Shown: piece after piece, positions 1 through 8,484 of the stretch
How the letters are laid out: every line of letters begins with the position of its first letter
How positions within the stretch are numbered: position 1 is the first letter of the stretch
Assembly (NCBI GenBank): GCA_947486785.1
Contig: CANKUU010000007.1
Location: forward strand, 93,485 to 157,484
Length of the DNA stretch: 64,000 bases
Direction of reading: 5' to 3'
DNA from: an uncultured Flavobacteriaceae bacterium
GTDB lineage: Bacteria; Bacteroidota; Bacteroidia; Flavobacteriales; Flavobacteriaceae
The notes under the pieces: model-generated
What the model saw: the letters and a program-made list of their open reading frames with translations, nothing else
What the model was told of the DNA's origin: nothing
Databases searched by the model: none
Program-made: the position numbers and the translations under genes

Positions 1-101
1 ACCAATTCAATAACAGTTTTATTGCTAATCGTTTCTTGGTTATAAAAAGAGGAGGTGATAAAACATAAAACAAGAATACATAGTTTTTTAAAGTATTTCA
101 T
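1..101 (-). CDS. 5' end of a secreted or lipid-anchored protein (partial)
   Basis: An ATG at 101-99 on the minus strand opens a frame with no stop to the window edge. It encodes about 33 residues beginning MKYFKKLCILVLCF, which has the basic N-terminus and hydrophobic core of a signal peptide. The family cannot be identified from this fragment. It diverges from rsgA, so the roughly 95 bases between them should hold both start regions. Confidence 0.4.
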   Translation of the reverse strand, partial: MKYFKKLCILVLCFITSSFYNQETISNKTVIEL

Positions 102-195
102 TTTTATAGGTTTAATGGTTTGTGTGTAAAATTGTTTAAAGAAAAATAGGATATATTTTCGCAATTTTAGACTTACTTTGTGACATATAAATAAT

Positions 196-1161
196 TTGAT
201 TGTACGTATGGTTGGTGTCGTTTATAAATCTACAGGAAGCTGGTATACAGTAAAAACAGAAGATGGTGATTTCTATGAATGTCGAATTAAAGGAAAATTT
301 AGAATACAAGGCATTAAGAGTACTAACCCTATTGCTGTGGGTGATGGTGTGATATTCGAAATAGAGAAGTTAGGAGACGTCACCGTGGGTACTATTTCGG
401 CAATTGAAGAACGGAAAAATTATATAATTAGAAAATCGGTAAACCTCTCAAAACAAACGCACATTATCGCGTCTAATTTAGATCAGGTTTTTTTAATCAT
501 CACGCTAAATAATCCAAAGACGTATCCAGTATTTATTGATCGATTTTTGGCAACAGCAGAAGCTTACGATATTCCTGTGGTGTTACTTTTTAATAAAATA
601 GACACTTATAACGAAGATGAATTACTTGAGATAAAATACCTTGCAGCTTTATACCGAAAAATTGGTTATCAGTGTATTGGTATTTCGGCAATTACCGCCA
701 AAAATGTCGATAAGGTTAAGAAACTAATGCTCTCTAAAACAAGTATGTTTATAGGACATTCTGGCGCAGGAAAATCTACTTTAGTAAATGTATTAGAACC
801 AAATTTAAAATTAAAAACCGCTCAGATTTCAGAGCAGCATCTTCAAGGACAACATACCACTACTTTCGCCGAAATGTATGATTTAAGTTTTAATGCCAAA
901 ATAATAGATACCCCTGGTATTAAGGGTTTTGGAGTTGTAGACATGAAAAAAGAGGAAATAGGGGACTATTTTAAAGAGTTTTTCAATCTAAAAATAAACT
1001 GTAAATTTAATAATTGCTTACATTTAGATGAGCCAAAATGCGCAGTAAAAGAAGCTTTAGACAATGATGAGGTAGCATGGAGCCGATATAAAAGTTATGT
1101 GCAAATACTAAAAGGTGAGGATGAGAATTACAGAACAGATATTTATAGCGAAAAAAAGTGA
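196..1161 (+). CDS. rsgA: Ribosome small-subunit-dependent GTPase A (RsgA/YjeQ)
   Basis: Circularly permuted GTPase that helps late maturation of the 30S ribosomal subunit in the cytoplasm. An N-terminal OB-fold (about residues 5-70) precedes the GTPase domain, where G4 (NKID, 133-136) comes before the P-loop (GHSGAGKS, 187-194) and G3 (DTPG, 238-241), the diagnostic permuted order. A C-terminal zinc site is visible as C269, C274, H276 and C282. The length of 321 aa is normal. The start is TTG at 196 or the in-frame ATG at 208; family members usually begin close to the OB-fold, so either is possible. Its TGA overlaps the GTG of dtd (GTGA), implying translational coupling. Confidence 0.95.
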   Translation: MIVRMVGVVYKSTGSWYTVKTEDGDFYECRIKGKFRIQGIKSTNPIAVGDGVIFEIEKLGDVTVGTISAIEERKNYIIRKSVNLSKQTHIIASNLDQVFLIITLNNPKTYPVFIDRFLATAEAYDIPVVLLFNKIDTYNEDELLEIKYLAALYRKIGYQCIGISAITAKNVDKVKKLMLSKTSMFIGHSGAGKSTLVNVLEPNLKLKTAQISEQHLQGQHTTTFAEMYDLSFNAKIIDTPGIKGFGVVDMKKEEIGDYFKEFFNLKINCKFNNCLHLDEPKCAVKEALDNDEVAWSRYKSYVQILKGEDENYRTDIYSEKK

Positions 1162-1610
1162 GGGCAGTAATACAAAGAGTATCAAGAGCTAGTGTAGAAG
1201 TAGAGGGGCAGTATGTATCAAAAATTGAAAAAGGACTGCTAATTTTTTTAGGAATTGAAGCGTCGGATGATAAAGAAGATATTGATTGGCTATCTAGAAA
1301 AATATCAAACCTTCGTATTTTTAATGATGCCTCTGGTATAATGAATGAGTCGCTTTTACAAAGTAAAGGAGATGCAATAGTCGTGAGTCAATTCACACTT
1401 CATGCGGCTACAAAAAAAGGAAATCGCCCCTCTTATATTAAAGCAGCAAGTCCAGAGCAGGCCATAATTTTATATGAGAATTTTGTAAAACGGTTGAAAC
1501 TAGACTTAGGAAAAAGTGTTGGTACAGGCGTTTTTGGTGCCGATATGAAAGTAGAATTGCTGAACGATGGCCCGGTAACCATTATAATTGATACCAAAAG
1601 AAAAGAATAA
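1158..1610 (+). CDS. dtd: D-aminoacyl-tRNA deacylase
   Basis: Cytoplasmic proofreading enzyme that hydrolyses D-aminoacyl-tRNA, classically D-Tyr-tRNA(Tyr), and recycles the tRNA. The 150 aa length is typical. The two family signatures are present: SQFTL at residues 77-81 with the following basic stretch, and the GPVT motif at 138-141 that forms the cross-subunit D-amino-acid pocket. The GTG start overlaps the rsgA stop by four bases, so the pair is probably co-transcribed. There is no sign of truncation. Confidence 0.95.
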   Translation: MRAVIQRVSRASVEVEGQYVSKIEKGLLIFLGIEASDDKEDIDWLSRKISNLRIFNDASGIMNESLLQSKGDAIVVSQFTLHAATKKGNRPSYIKAASPEQAIILYENFVKRLKLDLGKSVGTGVFGADMKVELLNDGPVTIIIDTKRKE

Positions 1611-1811
1611 CCATAGTTATTTCGAAGATCAGTATAATTTACACGAATTTTACATGCAAATTTTAGCATATGAGCATGCTTATTCAGCTTTTTCTAGATC
1701 TTAAAAACAACTACATCAATTCGTCTAATTATACAAATGGTGATTTATTAGAATTTTATAACATTGCGGTTGAAAAAAGAATCAAAGCAAATAGTTTTGT
1801 CTAAAAAAAAT

Positions 1812-2144
1812 ATGAAAATGAATATAGAAAATGCCCAACAAGTTGTAGATGACTGGATAAAATCTCACGGCGTACGTTACTTTAATGAACTTACCAATAT
1901 GGCACAGCTTACAGAAGAAGTAGGAGAGGTGGCTCGCATTATCGCTCGTAGGTATGGAGAACAAAGTGAGAAAGAATCTGATAAGAGTAAAGATTTAGGT
2001 GAAGAGTTGGCAGACGTTCTTTTTGTAGTACTATGTTTGGCAAACCAAACAGGGGTAAACTTACAAGAAGCTTTTGATAAAAAATTAGACCTAAAAACCA
2101 AGCGCGATCACGATAGGCATCACAATAATATTAAATTGAAATAA
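1812..2144 (+). CDS. MazG-like nucleotide pyrophosphohydrolase
   Basis: Small all-alpha NTP pyrophosphohydrolase of the MazG superfamily, probably removing non-canonical or excess nucleoside triphosphates. The metal-binding helices show as EEVGE (about residues 28-32) and EELADVLF (about 62-69), each with the paired acidic residues expected for Mg2+ coordination. The frame is open from a TTG at 1764, but family similarity begins only at the ATG at 1812 (or 1818), so I start there. It is a single-domain protein of about 110 aa, about half the size of E. coli MazG. The substrate is not deducible. Confidence 0.8.
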   Translation: MKMNIENAQQVVDDWIKSHGVRYFNELTNMAQLTEEVGEVARIIARRYGEQSEKESDKSKDLGEELADVLFVVLCLANQTGVNLQEAFDKKLDLKTKRDHDRHHNNIKLK

Positions 2145-2147
2145 TAG

Positions 2148-2155
2148 TATCTTTG
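2148..2155 (+). promoter_or_regulatory. Candidate -7 promoter element before aroA
   Basis: TATCTTTG matches the Bacteroidota -7 consensus TAnnTTTG and lies about 85 bases before the aroA start, just after the MazG-like stop. No clear TTTG was found at the expected -33 spacing, so this rests on one element. Confidence 0.35.
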
Positions 2156-2239
2156 ATGCCTAAATAATAAGAATATTTTACCTCTTTGTCAAAAGATGGT
2201 ACGGTCTTCTATGGTAAATAACTTAAAGAAAATTGAACT

Positions 2240-3469
2240 TTGAATTTACGGCTAACCACACCGACGAGTATTCTTATTAGAGCATCTATTCAAATAACTG
2301 GCTCAAAAAGCGAATCAAACCGCTCTTTGCTTTTACAAGCATTATATCCAAATTTGACCATTAGTAACGTTTCAAATTCTGATGATGCTCGGGTTATGCA
2401 AAGCGGACTTAAGATAGTAAATGGCGAAGTCGATATACACCATGCCGGCACTGCAATGCGTTTTCTTACGGGATATTTTGCATCGCAAGAAGGTAAAGAG
2501 GTTGTTTTAACTGGGTCTAAACGTATGACAGAAAGACCGATTAAAGTTTTAGTAGACGCCCTTCGGTTGCTTGGTGCTAAAATTGAATATTTGGTAAATG
2601 ATGGCTACCCGCCAATTCGTATATGCGGTAAAAGACTAACTAAAAATAAGGTGAGCTTGCCTGCAAATATTAGTAGCCAATATATCTCATCGTTACTATT
2701 AATTGCACCAAGCTTAGAAAATGGTCTTGAGCTAGAGCTAATAGGTTCTATTACATCAGTACCTTATATAAAAATGACTTTAGGTTTGTTAACCGAAATT
2801 GGTGTAGATAATTCATTTAGCGACAACCTAATTAAAGTGCAACCTAAGCAATTCGTTTTAAATAAGCATTTAATAGTAGAGTCTGATTGGAGTTCAGCAT
2901 CTTATTTTTATAGTATTATTGCTTTAAGTGAGGTAGGGTCAGAAATTAAATTATCATCTTTTAAGAAAAATAGCCTACAAGGCGATAGTGTATTGGCCGA
3001 AATTTATGCTGATTTTGGTGTAGAGACCCAAAACCAACAAACTGAAATAGTTTTACGTAAAATAAAAGACTGTCCGTATGAATCGCTAAGTTACGACTTA
3101 GTAAATTCACCCGATATTGCTCAGACGATAGCTGTTACGTGTTTCGGATTACACATAGGTTGTAAACTAACAGGTTTGCACACCTTAAAAATTAAAGAAA
3201 CAGATCGTTTAGAGGCGTTGCAAACAGAACTGTCTAAATTAGGAGCAACAATAGCAGTTACAAACAACGCTTTAAACTTAGAGCCTGCTGAGCATATAAA
3301 ACCGAACGTGGCAATAGATACCTATAATGATCATAGAATGGCCATGGCATTTGCACCTTTGGCTTTAAAGACGCAGATTGTAATTAATAATGCTGAGGTG
3401 GTTTCAAAATCATATCCTGATTTCTGGGACGATTTAAAAAAGCTAATGATCACTATTAATCAAAATTAG
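2240..3469 (+). CDS. aroA: 3-phosphoshikimate 1-carboxyvinyltransferase (EPSP synthase)
   Basis: Sixth step of the shikimate pathway: transfers enolpyruvate from PEP to shikimate-3-phosphate. The substrate loop KSESNRS (about residues 23-29), the GTAMRF motif (about 75-80, in place of the usual GTxxR), the ETDR segment (about 322-325) and the YNDHRMAMA motif near residues 369-377 are all visible. At 409 aa it is slightly shorter than the E. coli enzyme. The start is TTG at 2240, chosen because the conserved N-terminal strand begins within about 15 residues of it. No other shikimate gene is adjacent. Confidence 0.93.
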   Translation: MNLRLTTPTSILIRASIQITGSKSESNRSLLLQALYPNLTISNVSNSDDARVMQSGLKIVNGEVDIHHAGTAMRFLTGYFASQEGKEVVLTGSKRMTERPIKVLVDALRLLGAKIEYLVNDGYPPIRICGKRLTKNKVSLPANISSQYISSLLLIAPSLENGLELELIGSITSVPYIKMTLGLLTEIGVDNSFSDNLIKVQPKQFVLNKHLIVESDWSSASYFYSIIALSEVGSEIKLSSFKKNSLQGDSVLAEIYADFGVETQNQQTEIVLRKIKDCPYESLSYDLVNSPDIAQTIAVTCFGLHIGCKLTGLHTLKIKETDRLEALQTELSKLGATIAVTNNALNLEPAEHIKPNVAIDTYNDHRMAMAFAPLALKTQIVINNAEVVSKSYPDFWDDLKKLMITINQN

Positions 3470-3546
3470 GATCAGGGTAATTGAAAAGAGGGTTTTTCGA
3501 TTGCAGGTTTTTATTAGATTAACATTCTATTTAATTATCGTTTTAC

Positions 3547-3578
3547 TTGACATCCCCTATCTTGTAATCGTATATTTG
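3547..3578 (+). promoter_or_regulatory. Promoter of queA (TTG ... TATATTTG)
   Basis: A TTG at 3547-3549 and TATATTTG at 3571-3578, 21 bases apart, fit the Bacteroidota promoter pattern TTG / TAnnTTTG. Transcription would begin near 3585, leaving a leader of about 25 bases before queA. Confidence 0.5.
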
Positions 3579-3607
3579 TAAACGAGTAAAAAAATAAAAA
3601 AATTTAA

Positions 3608-4657
3608 ATGAAATTATCAAACTTTGGTTTTGAGCTGCCCGAAAATTTATTAGCAGAATACCCCTCTGAAAATAGAGATGAATCTAAATTAATGGTCATC
3701 CATAGAGAAACTGGAAAAATTGAACATAAAATGTTCAAAGATATGATTGATTATTTTGATGAAGATGATATCATGGTAATCAATAATACTAAAGTGTTTC
3801 CTGCAAGATTATATGGCAACAAGGAAAAAACAGGAGCGCGAATAGAAGTTTTTTTATTGCGTGAACTAAATGAAGAACAACGCTTGTGGGATGTATTAGT
3901 AGATCCTGCACGAAAAATACGGATTGGAAACAAGCTTTATTTTGGAGATGATGAAACCTTAGTGGCCGAGGTAATTGATAATACAACCTCTAGAGGTAGA
4001 ACACTTCGTTTTTTGTATGATGGTTCTTATGGTGACTTTAGAAGAAAATTAAAAGAATTAGGCGAAACTCCGTTACCTAAATATATAAAAAGAGATGTAG
4101 AGCCCGAAGATGAAGATCGCTACCAAACCATTTATGCAAAGCATGAAGGTGCAGTTGCAGCGCCAACCGCGGGACTTCATTTCTCAAAGCATTTATTGAA
4201 AAGATTAGAAATCAAAGGGGTTAATTTTGCAGAGATAACTTTACATGTAGGTTTGGGTACATTTAACCCAGTTGAAGTTGAAGATCTTTCTAAGCATAAA
4301 ATGGATAGTGAGGAGCTGATTATTGATGAAAGAGCTACAGAAATTGTAAATAATGCAAAAGCGAACAAACGTAGAATATGTGCTATAGGTACTACTGCAA
4401 TGAGAGGTCTTGAAAGTGCAGTTTCATCACAACAAACATTAAATACACATGATGGATGGACGAATAAATTTATTTTCCCTCCTTATGAATTTAGTATAGC
4501 CAATGCAATGGTAACTAATTTTCATTTGCCTAAATCTACGCTTTTAATGATGGTGTCTGCGTTTATGGGACATGATTTAATGAATAGAGCGTATAAAGAG
4601 GCCATTTTAGAAAACTATAAGTTCTATTCATATGGAGACGCCATGTTGATTATTTAA
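3608..4657 (+). CDS. queA: S-adenosylmethionine:tRNA ribosyltransferase-isomerase
   Basis: Penultimate step of queuosine synthesis: transfers and isomerises the ribosyl part of SAM onto 7-aminomethyl-7-deazaguanine at the wobble base of tRNAs for Tyr, His, Asp and Asn. The protein has the family's usual length (349 aa) and hallmark segments: [12 protein letters not shown] (about residues 58-69), the [10 protein letters not shown] motif (about 184-193) and the HVGLGTF motif (about 213-219). It starts at ATG 3608. It has its own promoter and terminator, so it is probably monocistronic. No preQ1 riboswitch-like structure was seen upstream. Confidence 0.95.
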   Translation: MKLSNFGFELPENLLAEYPSENRDESKLMVIHRETGKIEHKMFKDMIDYFDEDDIMVINNTKVFPARLYGNKEKTGARIEVFLLRELNEEQRLWDVLVDPARKIRIGNKLYFGDDETLVAEVIDNTTSRGRTLRFLYDGSYGDFRRKLKELGETPLPKYIKRDVEPEDEDRYQTIYAKHEGAVAAPTAGLHFSKHLLKRLEIKGVNFAEITLHVGLGTFNPVEVEDLSKHKMDSEELIIDERATEIVNNAKANKRRICAIGTTAMRGLESAVSSQQTLNTHDGWTNKFIFPPYEFSIANAMVTNFHLPKSTLLMMVSAFMGHDLMNRAYKEAILENYKFYSYGDAMLII

Positions 4658-4695
4658 ATAATTGGTTTATCCCTTTTGGGGTAATAAATTTTAGT

Positions 4696-4737
4696 AAAAC
4701 CCTCTTTTATCATTTTAAAATATAAAGAGGGTTTTTT
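4696..4737 (+). terminator. Rho-independent terminator after queA
   Basis: AAAACCCTCTTT (4696-4707) pairs with AAAGAGGGTTTT (4724-4735) around a 16-base loop and runs into a T tract. It separates queA from rlmN. Confidence 0.75.
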
Positions 4738-4747
4738 ATACAATATT

Positions 4748-5788
4748 GTGGATACAAAAAAGAAAGATATACGAGCTTTAACAAAAGAGCAATTACGCGA
4801 ATTTTTTGTTGCTAATGGCGAAAAACCTTTTCGAGGTAATCAAGTATATGAATGGCTTTGGCAAAAATCGGCACATTCTTTTGAAGTGATGACTAATCTC
4901 TCGATGAAAACTCGAGAAATGCTTGAAACAAATTTTGTTATCAACCACATAAAGGTAGATGTAATGCAGAAAAGTTCAGATGGCACCATAAAAAATGCTG
5001 TTCGTTTGCATGATGATCTAGTGGTTGAATCTGTTTTAATACCCACAAAAACTAGAACAACAGCTTGTGTTTCAAGTCAGGTAGGATGTAGTTTAGATTG
5101 CAGATTTTGTGCAACTTCGCGTTTAAAGAGAATGCGCAATTTAAACCCTGACGAGATTTATGATCAGGTAGTAGCAATAGATAATGAAAGCCGGTTGTAT
5201 TTTGGTAGGCCTCTGAGTAATATAGTATTTATGGGTATGGGTGAGCCGCTCATGAATTATAAAAATGTATTAAAAGCGATTGATAAAATTACCGCTCCTG
5301 AAGGATTAGGTATGTCGCCCAAACGCGTTATTGTATCTACCTCAGGTGTGCCAAAAATAATTAAAAAGATGGCAGATGAAGAGGTGAAGTTTAAACTAGC
5401 AGTATCTTTACACTCGGCTATAGATGAAATTAGAACTTCAATAATGCCTTTTAATGCTAGTTTTACTTTAGCAGACTTAAGAGCGTCTTTGCAGTATTGG
5501 TATGCCAAAACAAAAAGTAGAATTACCTATGAGTATGTAGTTTGGAAAGGAATTAATGATAGTCCTAAGGATGCTGCGGCCTTGGTAGAGTTTTGTGGTT
5601 TTGCCCCGTCAAAAGTAAATTTAATTGAATATAACCCCATTGATGAAGGTGAATTTCAACAAGCGTCAGATAAAGCTATAGATATGTATGTAAGAATGCT
5701 AGAAAAAAACGGTATCGTTGTAACCGTTCGCCGATCGCGTGGTAAAGATATTGATGCAGCTTGTGGGCAATTAGCAAATAAATCATAA
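4748..5788 (+). CDS. rlmN: 23S rRNA/tRNA adenine-C2 methyltransferase (RlmN)
   Basis: Radical-SAM enzyme that methylates C2 of A2503 in 23S rRNA and A37 in some tRNAs. The radical-SAM CxxxCxxC cluster is C114, C118 and C121. The resolving or methyl-carrying cysteine near the C-terminus is present in the last dozen residues (CGQL, about 339-342), as required for the ping-pong methyl-transfer mechanism. The 346 aa length is normal. The start is GTG at 4748, immediately after the queA terminator; family N-termini align with it. It is followed by a hairpin terminator. Confidence 0.95.
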   Translation: MDTKKKDIRALTKEQLREFFVANGEKPFRGNQVYEWLWQKSAHSFEVMTNLSMKTREMLETNFVINHIKVDVMQKSSDGTIKNAVRLHDDLVVESVLIPTKTRTTACVSSQVGCSLDCRFCATSRLKRMRNLNPDEIYDQVVAIDNESRLYFGRPLSNIVFMGMGEPLMNYKNVLKAIDKITAPEGLGMSPKRVIVSTSGVPKIIKKMADEEVKFKLAVSLHSAIDEIRTSIMPFNASFTLADLRASLQYWYAKTKSRITYEYVVWKGINDSPKDAAALVEFCGFAPSKVNLIEYNPIDEGEFQQASDKAIDMYVRMLEKNGIVVTVRRSRGKDIDAACGQLANKS

Positions 5789-5871
5789 GGTTATAAAAAA
5801 GCTAATTTTTAGCCTATAGCCCTACTAAACTAAGTGCTGAAATTCTGATACGCTTTAAATTAGTAATAGTG

Positions 5872-5902
5872 GCAAGCAACTTCTAATTACTGCTTGCTTT
5901 TT
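5872..5902 (+). terminator. Terminator after rlmN
   Basis: GCAAGCA (5872-5878) pairs perfectly with TGCTTGC (5891-5897) and is followed by a T-rich tail. The loop also holds ATTACT, which could pair with AGTAAT just upstream (5862-5867) as an alternative fold; no regulatory role is claimed for this. Confidence 0.6.
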
Positions 5903-5949
5903 ATTAAATTTATCAGCTATTATAACCGCAACAAAAAAGAATTGTTTTT

Positions 5950-6927
5950 TTGAAAGTAGTTTCTAAAATAAAAGAGCCTATACAAACAGAAATAGAACTT
6001 TTTGAGTCTAAATTTCGAGACTCAATGTCTTCTAAAGTCGCTCTATTAAATCGTATTACACATTATATAGTAAACAGAAAAGGCAAACAAATGCGGCCTA
6101 TGTTTGTTTTTTTAACCGCAAAACTGCTCAATAATGGGCAAATAAATGAGCGTACCTATAGAGGTGCTTCAGTTATTGAACTTATACATACCGCAACTTT
6201 GGTGCACGATGATGTGGTAGATGAAAGTAACAAAAGGCGAGATTTTTTTTCTGTAAATGCATTATGGAAAAATAAAATTGCTGTTTTAGTCGGTGATTAT
6301 TTATTATCTAAGGGGCTTTTGTTGTCTATTGATAACGGTGATTTTGATTTATTACGTATCATATCTGTTGCAGTACGTGAAATGAGCGAAGGAGAACTAC
6401 TTCAAATTGAAAAAGCCCGAAGGTTAGATATTACAGAAGTGGTTTATTATGATATTATTCGTCAGAAAACAGCAACTCTTATTGCTGCGTGTTGTGCTTT
6501 GGGTGCCAGTTCTGTAAAGCCAGATTCTGATGATATAGAAGTTTTTAGAAAATTTGGAGAGTTATGCGGTATGGCGTTTCAAATAAAAGATGACCTTTTT
6601 GACTATGGAGGAGAAAAAATAGGCAAACCAACAGGTATTGATATTAAAGAACAAAAAATGACACTTCCGCTTATTCATGTGTTGAATACCTGCTCTAAGA
6701 GCGAAAAAAAATGGCTTATTAACTCCATAAAAAATCACAATAAAGACAAGAAGCGCGTTAAAGAAGTAATTGCTTTTGTAAAAGAAAAAGGCGGTTTGTC
6801 TTATGCCGTTGAAAAAATGCTTGCTTATAAAAATGAAGCCTTACAACTATTGAGTGCTTACCCAGATTCAACATATAAGAGCTCGCTTGAGCTTATGGTA
6901 AATTATGTAGTAGATCGAAAAAAATAG
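5950..6927 (+). CDS. Trans-polyprenyl diphosphate synthase
   Basis: All-alpha isoprenyl synthase that condenses isopentenyl diphosphate with allylic diphosphates to make a long chain, probably for the menaquinone side chain. Both aspartate-rich motifs are present: DDVVD at 87-91 and DDLFD around 214-218. The length (325 aa) fits long-chain (octa- or heptaprenyl) synthases of the IspB type. Chain length cannot be read reliably without a model. The start is TTG at 5950, about 50 bases after the rlmN terminator. ubiE/menG elsewhere in the window would act later in the same quinone pathway. Confidence 0.9.
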   Translation: MKVVSKIKEPIQTEIELFESKFRDSMSSKVALLNRITHYIVNRKGKQMRPMFVFLTAKLLNNGQINERTYRGASVIELIHTATLVHDDVVDESNKRRDFFSVNALWKNKIAVLVGDYLLSKGLLLSIDNGDFDLLRIISVAVREMSEGELLQIEKARRLDITEVVYYDIIRQKTATLIAACCALGASSVKPDSDDIEVFRKFGELCGMAFQIKDDLFDYGGEKIGKPTGIDIKEQKMTLPLIHVLNTCSKSEKKWLINSIKNHNKDKKRVKEVIAFVKEKGGLSYAVEKMLAYKNEALQLLSAYPDSTYKSSLELMVNYVVDRKK

Positions 6928-7088
6928 TGGATACTTTGTGAGTTTAGGTTCCTATTTTGAGTGCTTTCTTTGCCAGTTTCTCTATCTAAAAATTATTTCA
7001 TGCTTGTTACGCAATGAAAAAAATTAAATCATAGGCAACCTTTTTTAAAGTTGTTGCGTCTATATTAATAGAAGAAAATAAAAAAACC

Positions 7089-7655
7089 TTGAAAATCATA
7101 CCATTTTATACAAACGAGAAAAAGCTGATTCAAAAATCAGCAGCTGGCAATAGAGAGGCGCAAAAACAGCTTTATGAAAAGTATGCCCCTAAAATGCTGG
7201 GCGTTTGTAGACAATATATAAAGGATGTACATTTTGCAGAAGATGTTATGGTGCAAGGGTTTTTAAAGGTTTTTAAAAATTTAAAAACGTTTCGAAATGA
7301 AGGTAGTTTTGAAGGGTGGATTCGTAAAATTATGGTGCGTGAGAGTATATCGTATTTACGCAAAAGGCAATTTGTAGTTTATGATGATGACATTGTAGCA
7401 AAGGGTAATAATGAGGCTTTTTCGTTTTCAATAGCTAATATAAATGTAGAGCAGATACAGCTGTTGATTGATACTTTGCCCGATGGGTACAAAACCGTAT
7501 TTATAATGTACGCTGTTGAAGGGTATAAGCATGCCGAAATTGCAACTTTACTTGATATTACTGAGAGCACTTCAAAATCGCAATTGTTTAAGGCGCGTAA
7601 AATGTTGCAAGAAAAATTAAAAAGGCAAAATAGTATTGGTTATGGCACTGAATAA
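7089..7655 (+). CDS. ECF-type RNA polymerase sigma factor
   Basis: Group IV sigma factor of 188 aa. Region 2 (about residues 25-95) carries the typical aromatic and acidic core-binding and -10-recognition stretch, ending in a WIRKI segment. Region 4 (about 125-180) has the YKHAEIATLLDITESTSKS helix-turn-helix. The start is TTG at 7089. Its last 14 bases overlap the next gene, a single-span membrane protein that is the likely anti-sigma partner, so the two should be translated together. The regulon is unknown. Confidence 0.9.
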   Translation: MKIIPFYTNEKKLIQKSAAGNREAQKQLYEKYAPKMLGVCRQYIKDVHFAEDVMVQGFLKVFKNLKTFRNEGSFEGWIRKIMVRESISYLRKRQFVVYDDDIVAKGNNEAFSFSIANINVEQIQLLIDTLPDGYKTVFIMYAVEGYKHAEIATLLDITESTSKSQLFKARKMLQEKLKRQNSIGYGTE

Positions 7656-8403
7656 ATTTGAGAAACATATAAAGGAGAAGTTGAAGCAGCATGAGATACG
7701 CCCTTCGGCAGATGCTTGGAAGCGATTGTCAAAACAATTAGAGGAGGTGCCTGTATCTGAAGAAAAGTCCTTTTCTTGGTATGCTGTAGCTGCCTGTGTT
7801 GTATGCTTGTTAGTTGCTTCAGTGTGGTATTTTATCGCTGATGAGGTGGGTAAAAGTCCTGCTATTGAGGTGGTAGATGTAGAAAAAGGAGGTGCTAAGG
7901 TAGATACGCTTCAAGGAAGAAAGCAACTTGTTCAACCTAAAGAGGCAATAGAGTTGGGGGTTGAGGTTTCTAAGAATGAAGCCGCTAGGGAGTTAGAAAT
8001 GAAAAAACCGACTAAGAATGAGGTTCCTCAACTGCAAAGTGAAATAGCGCTAAGCGAAGCGTTTGAAGTTGAGCGTAATACAAATCAAAAAGGGGTGCTC
8101 GTTGCTAATACACTTAAAGAGGAGGTAATTAATACTAAAATACTAGAAATTGTAGCGGTTGTTGATTCTCTCGAAAAGAATAATGCCCAAATAACCGAAG
8201 CCGAGGTAGATAGGCTACTAAGACAGGCGCAGCAAGAAATTCTCAAAGAAAAACTTTTTGTAAATAAAGATTCTCTGGGAGCTATGGCCTTATTAAATGA
8301 AGTTGAAAACGAATTGGATAAATCGTTCAGAGCTCAAATTTTTGAAAGTTTAAAAGAGGGTTTCCTCAAAGTTAGAACGGCATTAGCCGATAGAAATAAC
8401 TAA
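7642..8403 (+). CDS. Single-span membrane protein, putative anti-sigma factor
   Basis: 253 aa. A cytoplasmic N-terminus of about 45 residues, with a PSADAWKRL segment common at the start of flavobacterial anti-sigma-like proteins, is followed by one membrane helix (about residues 45-64). A long, charged, probably coiled-coil periplasmic part rich in Glu and Lys follows. The position directly after, and overlapping, an ECF sigma gene supports an anti-sigma role, but the zinc anti-sigma HxxxCxxC motif is absent. The frame is open from TTG 7636; ATG at 7642 is preferred. Function is inferred from context only. Confidence 0.65.
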   Translation: MALNKFEKHIKEKLKQHEIRPSADAWKRLSKQLEEVPVSEEKSFSWYAVAACVVCLLVASVWYFIADEVGKSPAIEVVDVEKGGAKVDTLQGRKQLVQPKEAIELGVEVSKNEAARELEMKKPTKNEVPQLQSEIALSEAFEVERNTNQKGVLVANTLKEEVINTKILEIVAVVDSLEKNNAQITEAEVDRLLRQAQQEILKEKLFVNKDSLGAMALLNEVENELDKSFRAQIFESLKEGFLKVRTALADRNN

Positions 8404-8484
8404 AAATATTCATCAATCATCAATTGTCTCTAAACACCGCTCTCAAGTAGAGTGGTGGGAAGAGATGTTTAAATCAAAATCAAA

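Noticed and set aside
1670..1804. A 44-codon plus-strand frame (MSMLIQLFLDLKNN...) before the MazG-like gene
   Set aside because: It overlaps nothing but is short, AT-derived and without recognisable similarity; it could be a small protein, but the evidence is too thin.
3470..3607. A possible preQ1 riboswitch before queA
   Set aside because: queA acts after the preQ1 steps and no C-rich aptamer-like stem was found; the region only shows a promoter.
8436..8459. A GC-containing hairpin (CCGCTC/GAGTGG) between the putative anti-sigma gene and the barrel gene
   Set aside because: No T tract follows and one pair is G-T, so it is not a convincing terminator; it may be chance.
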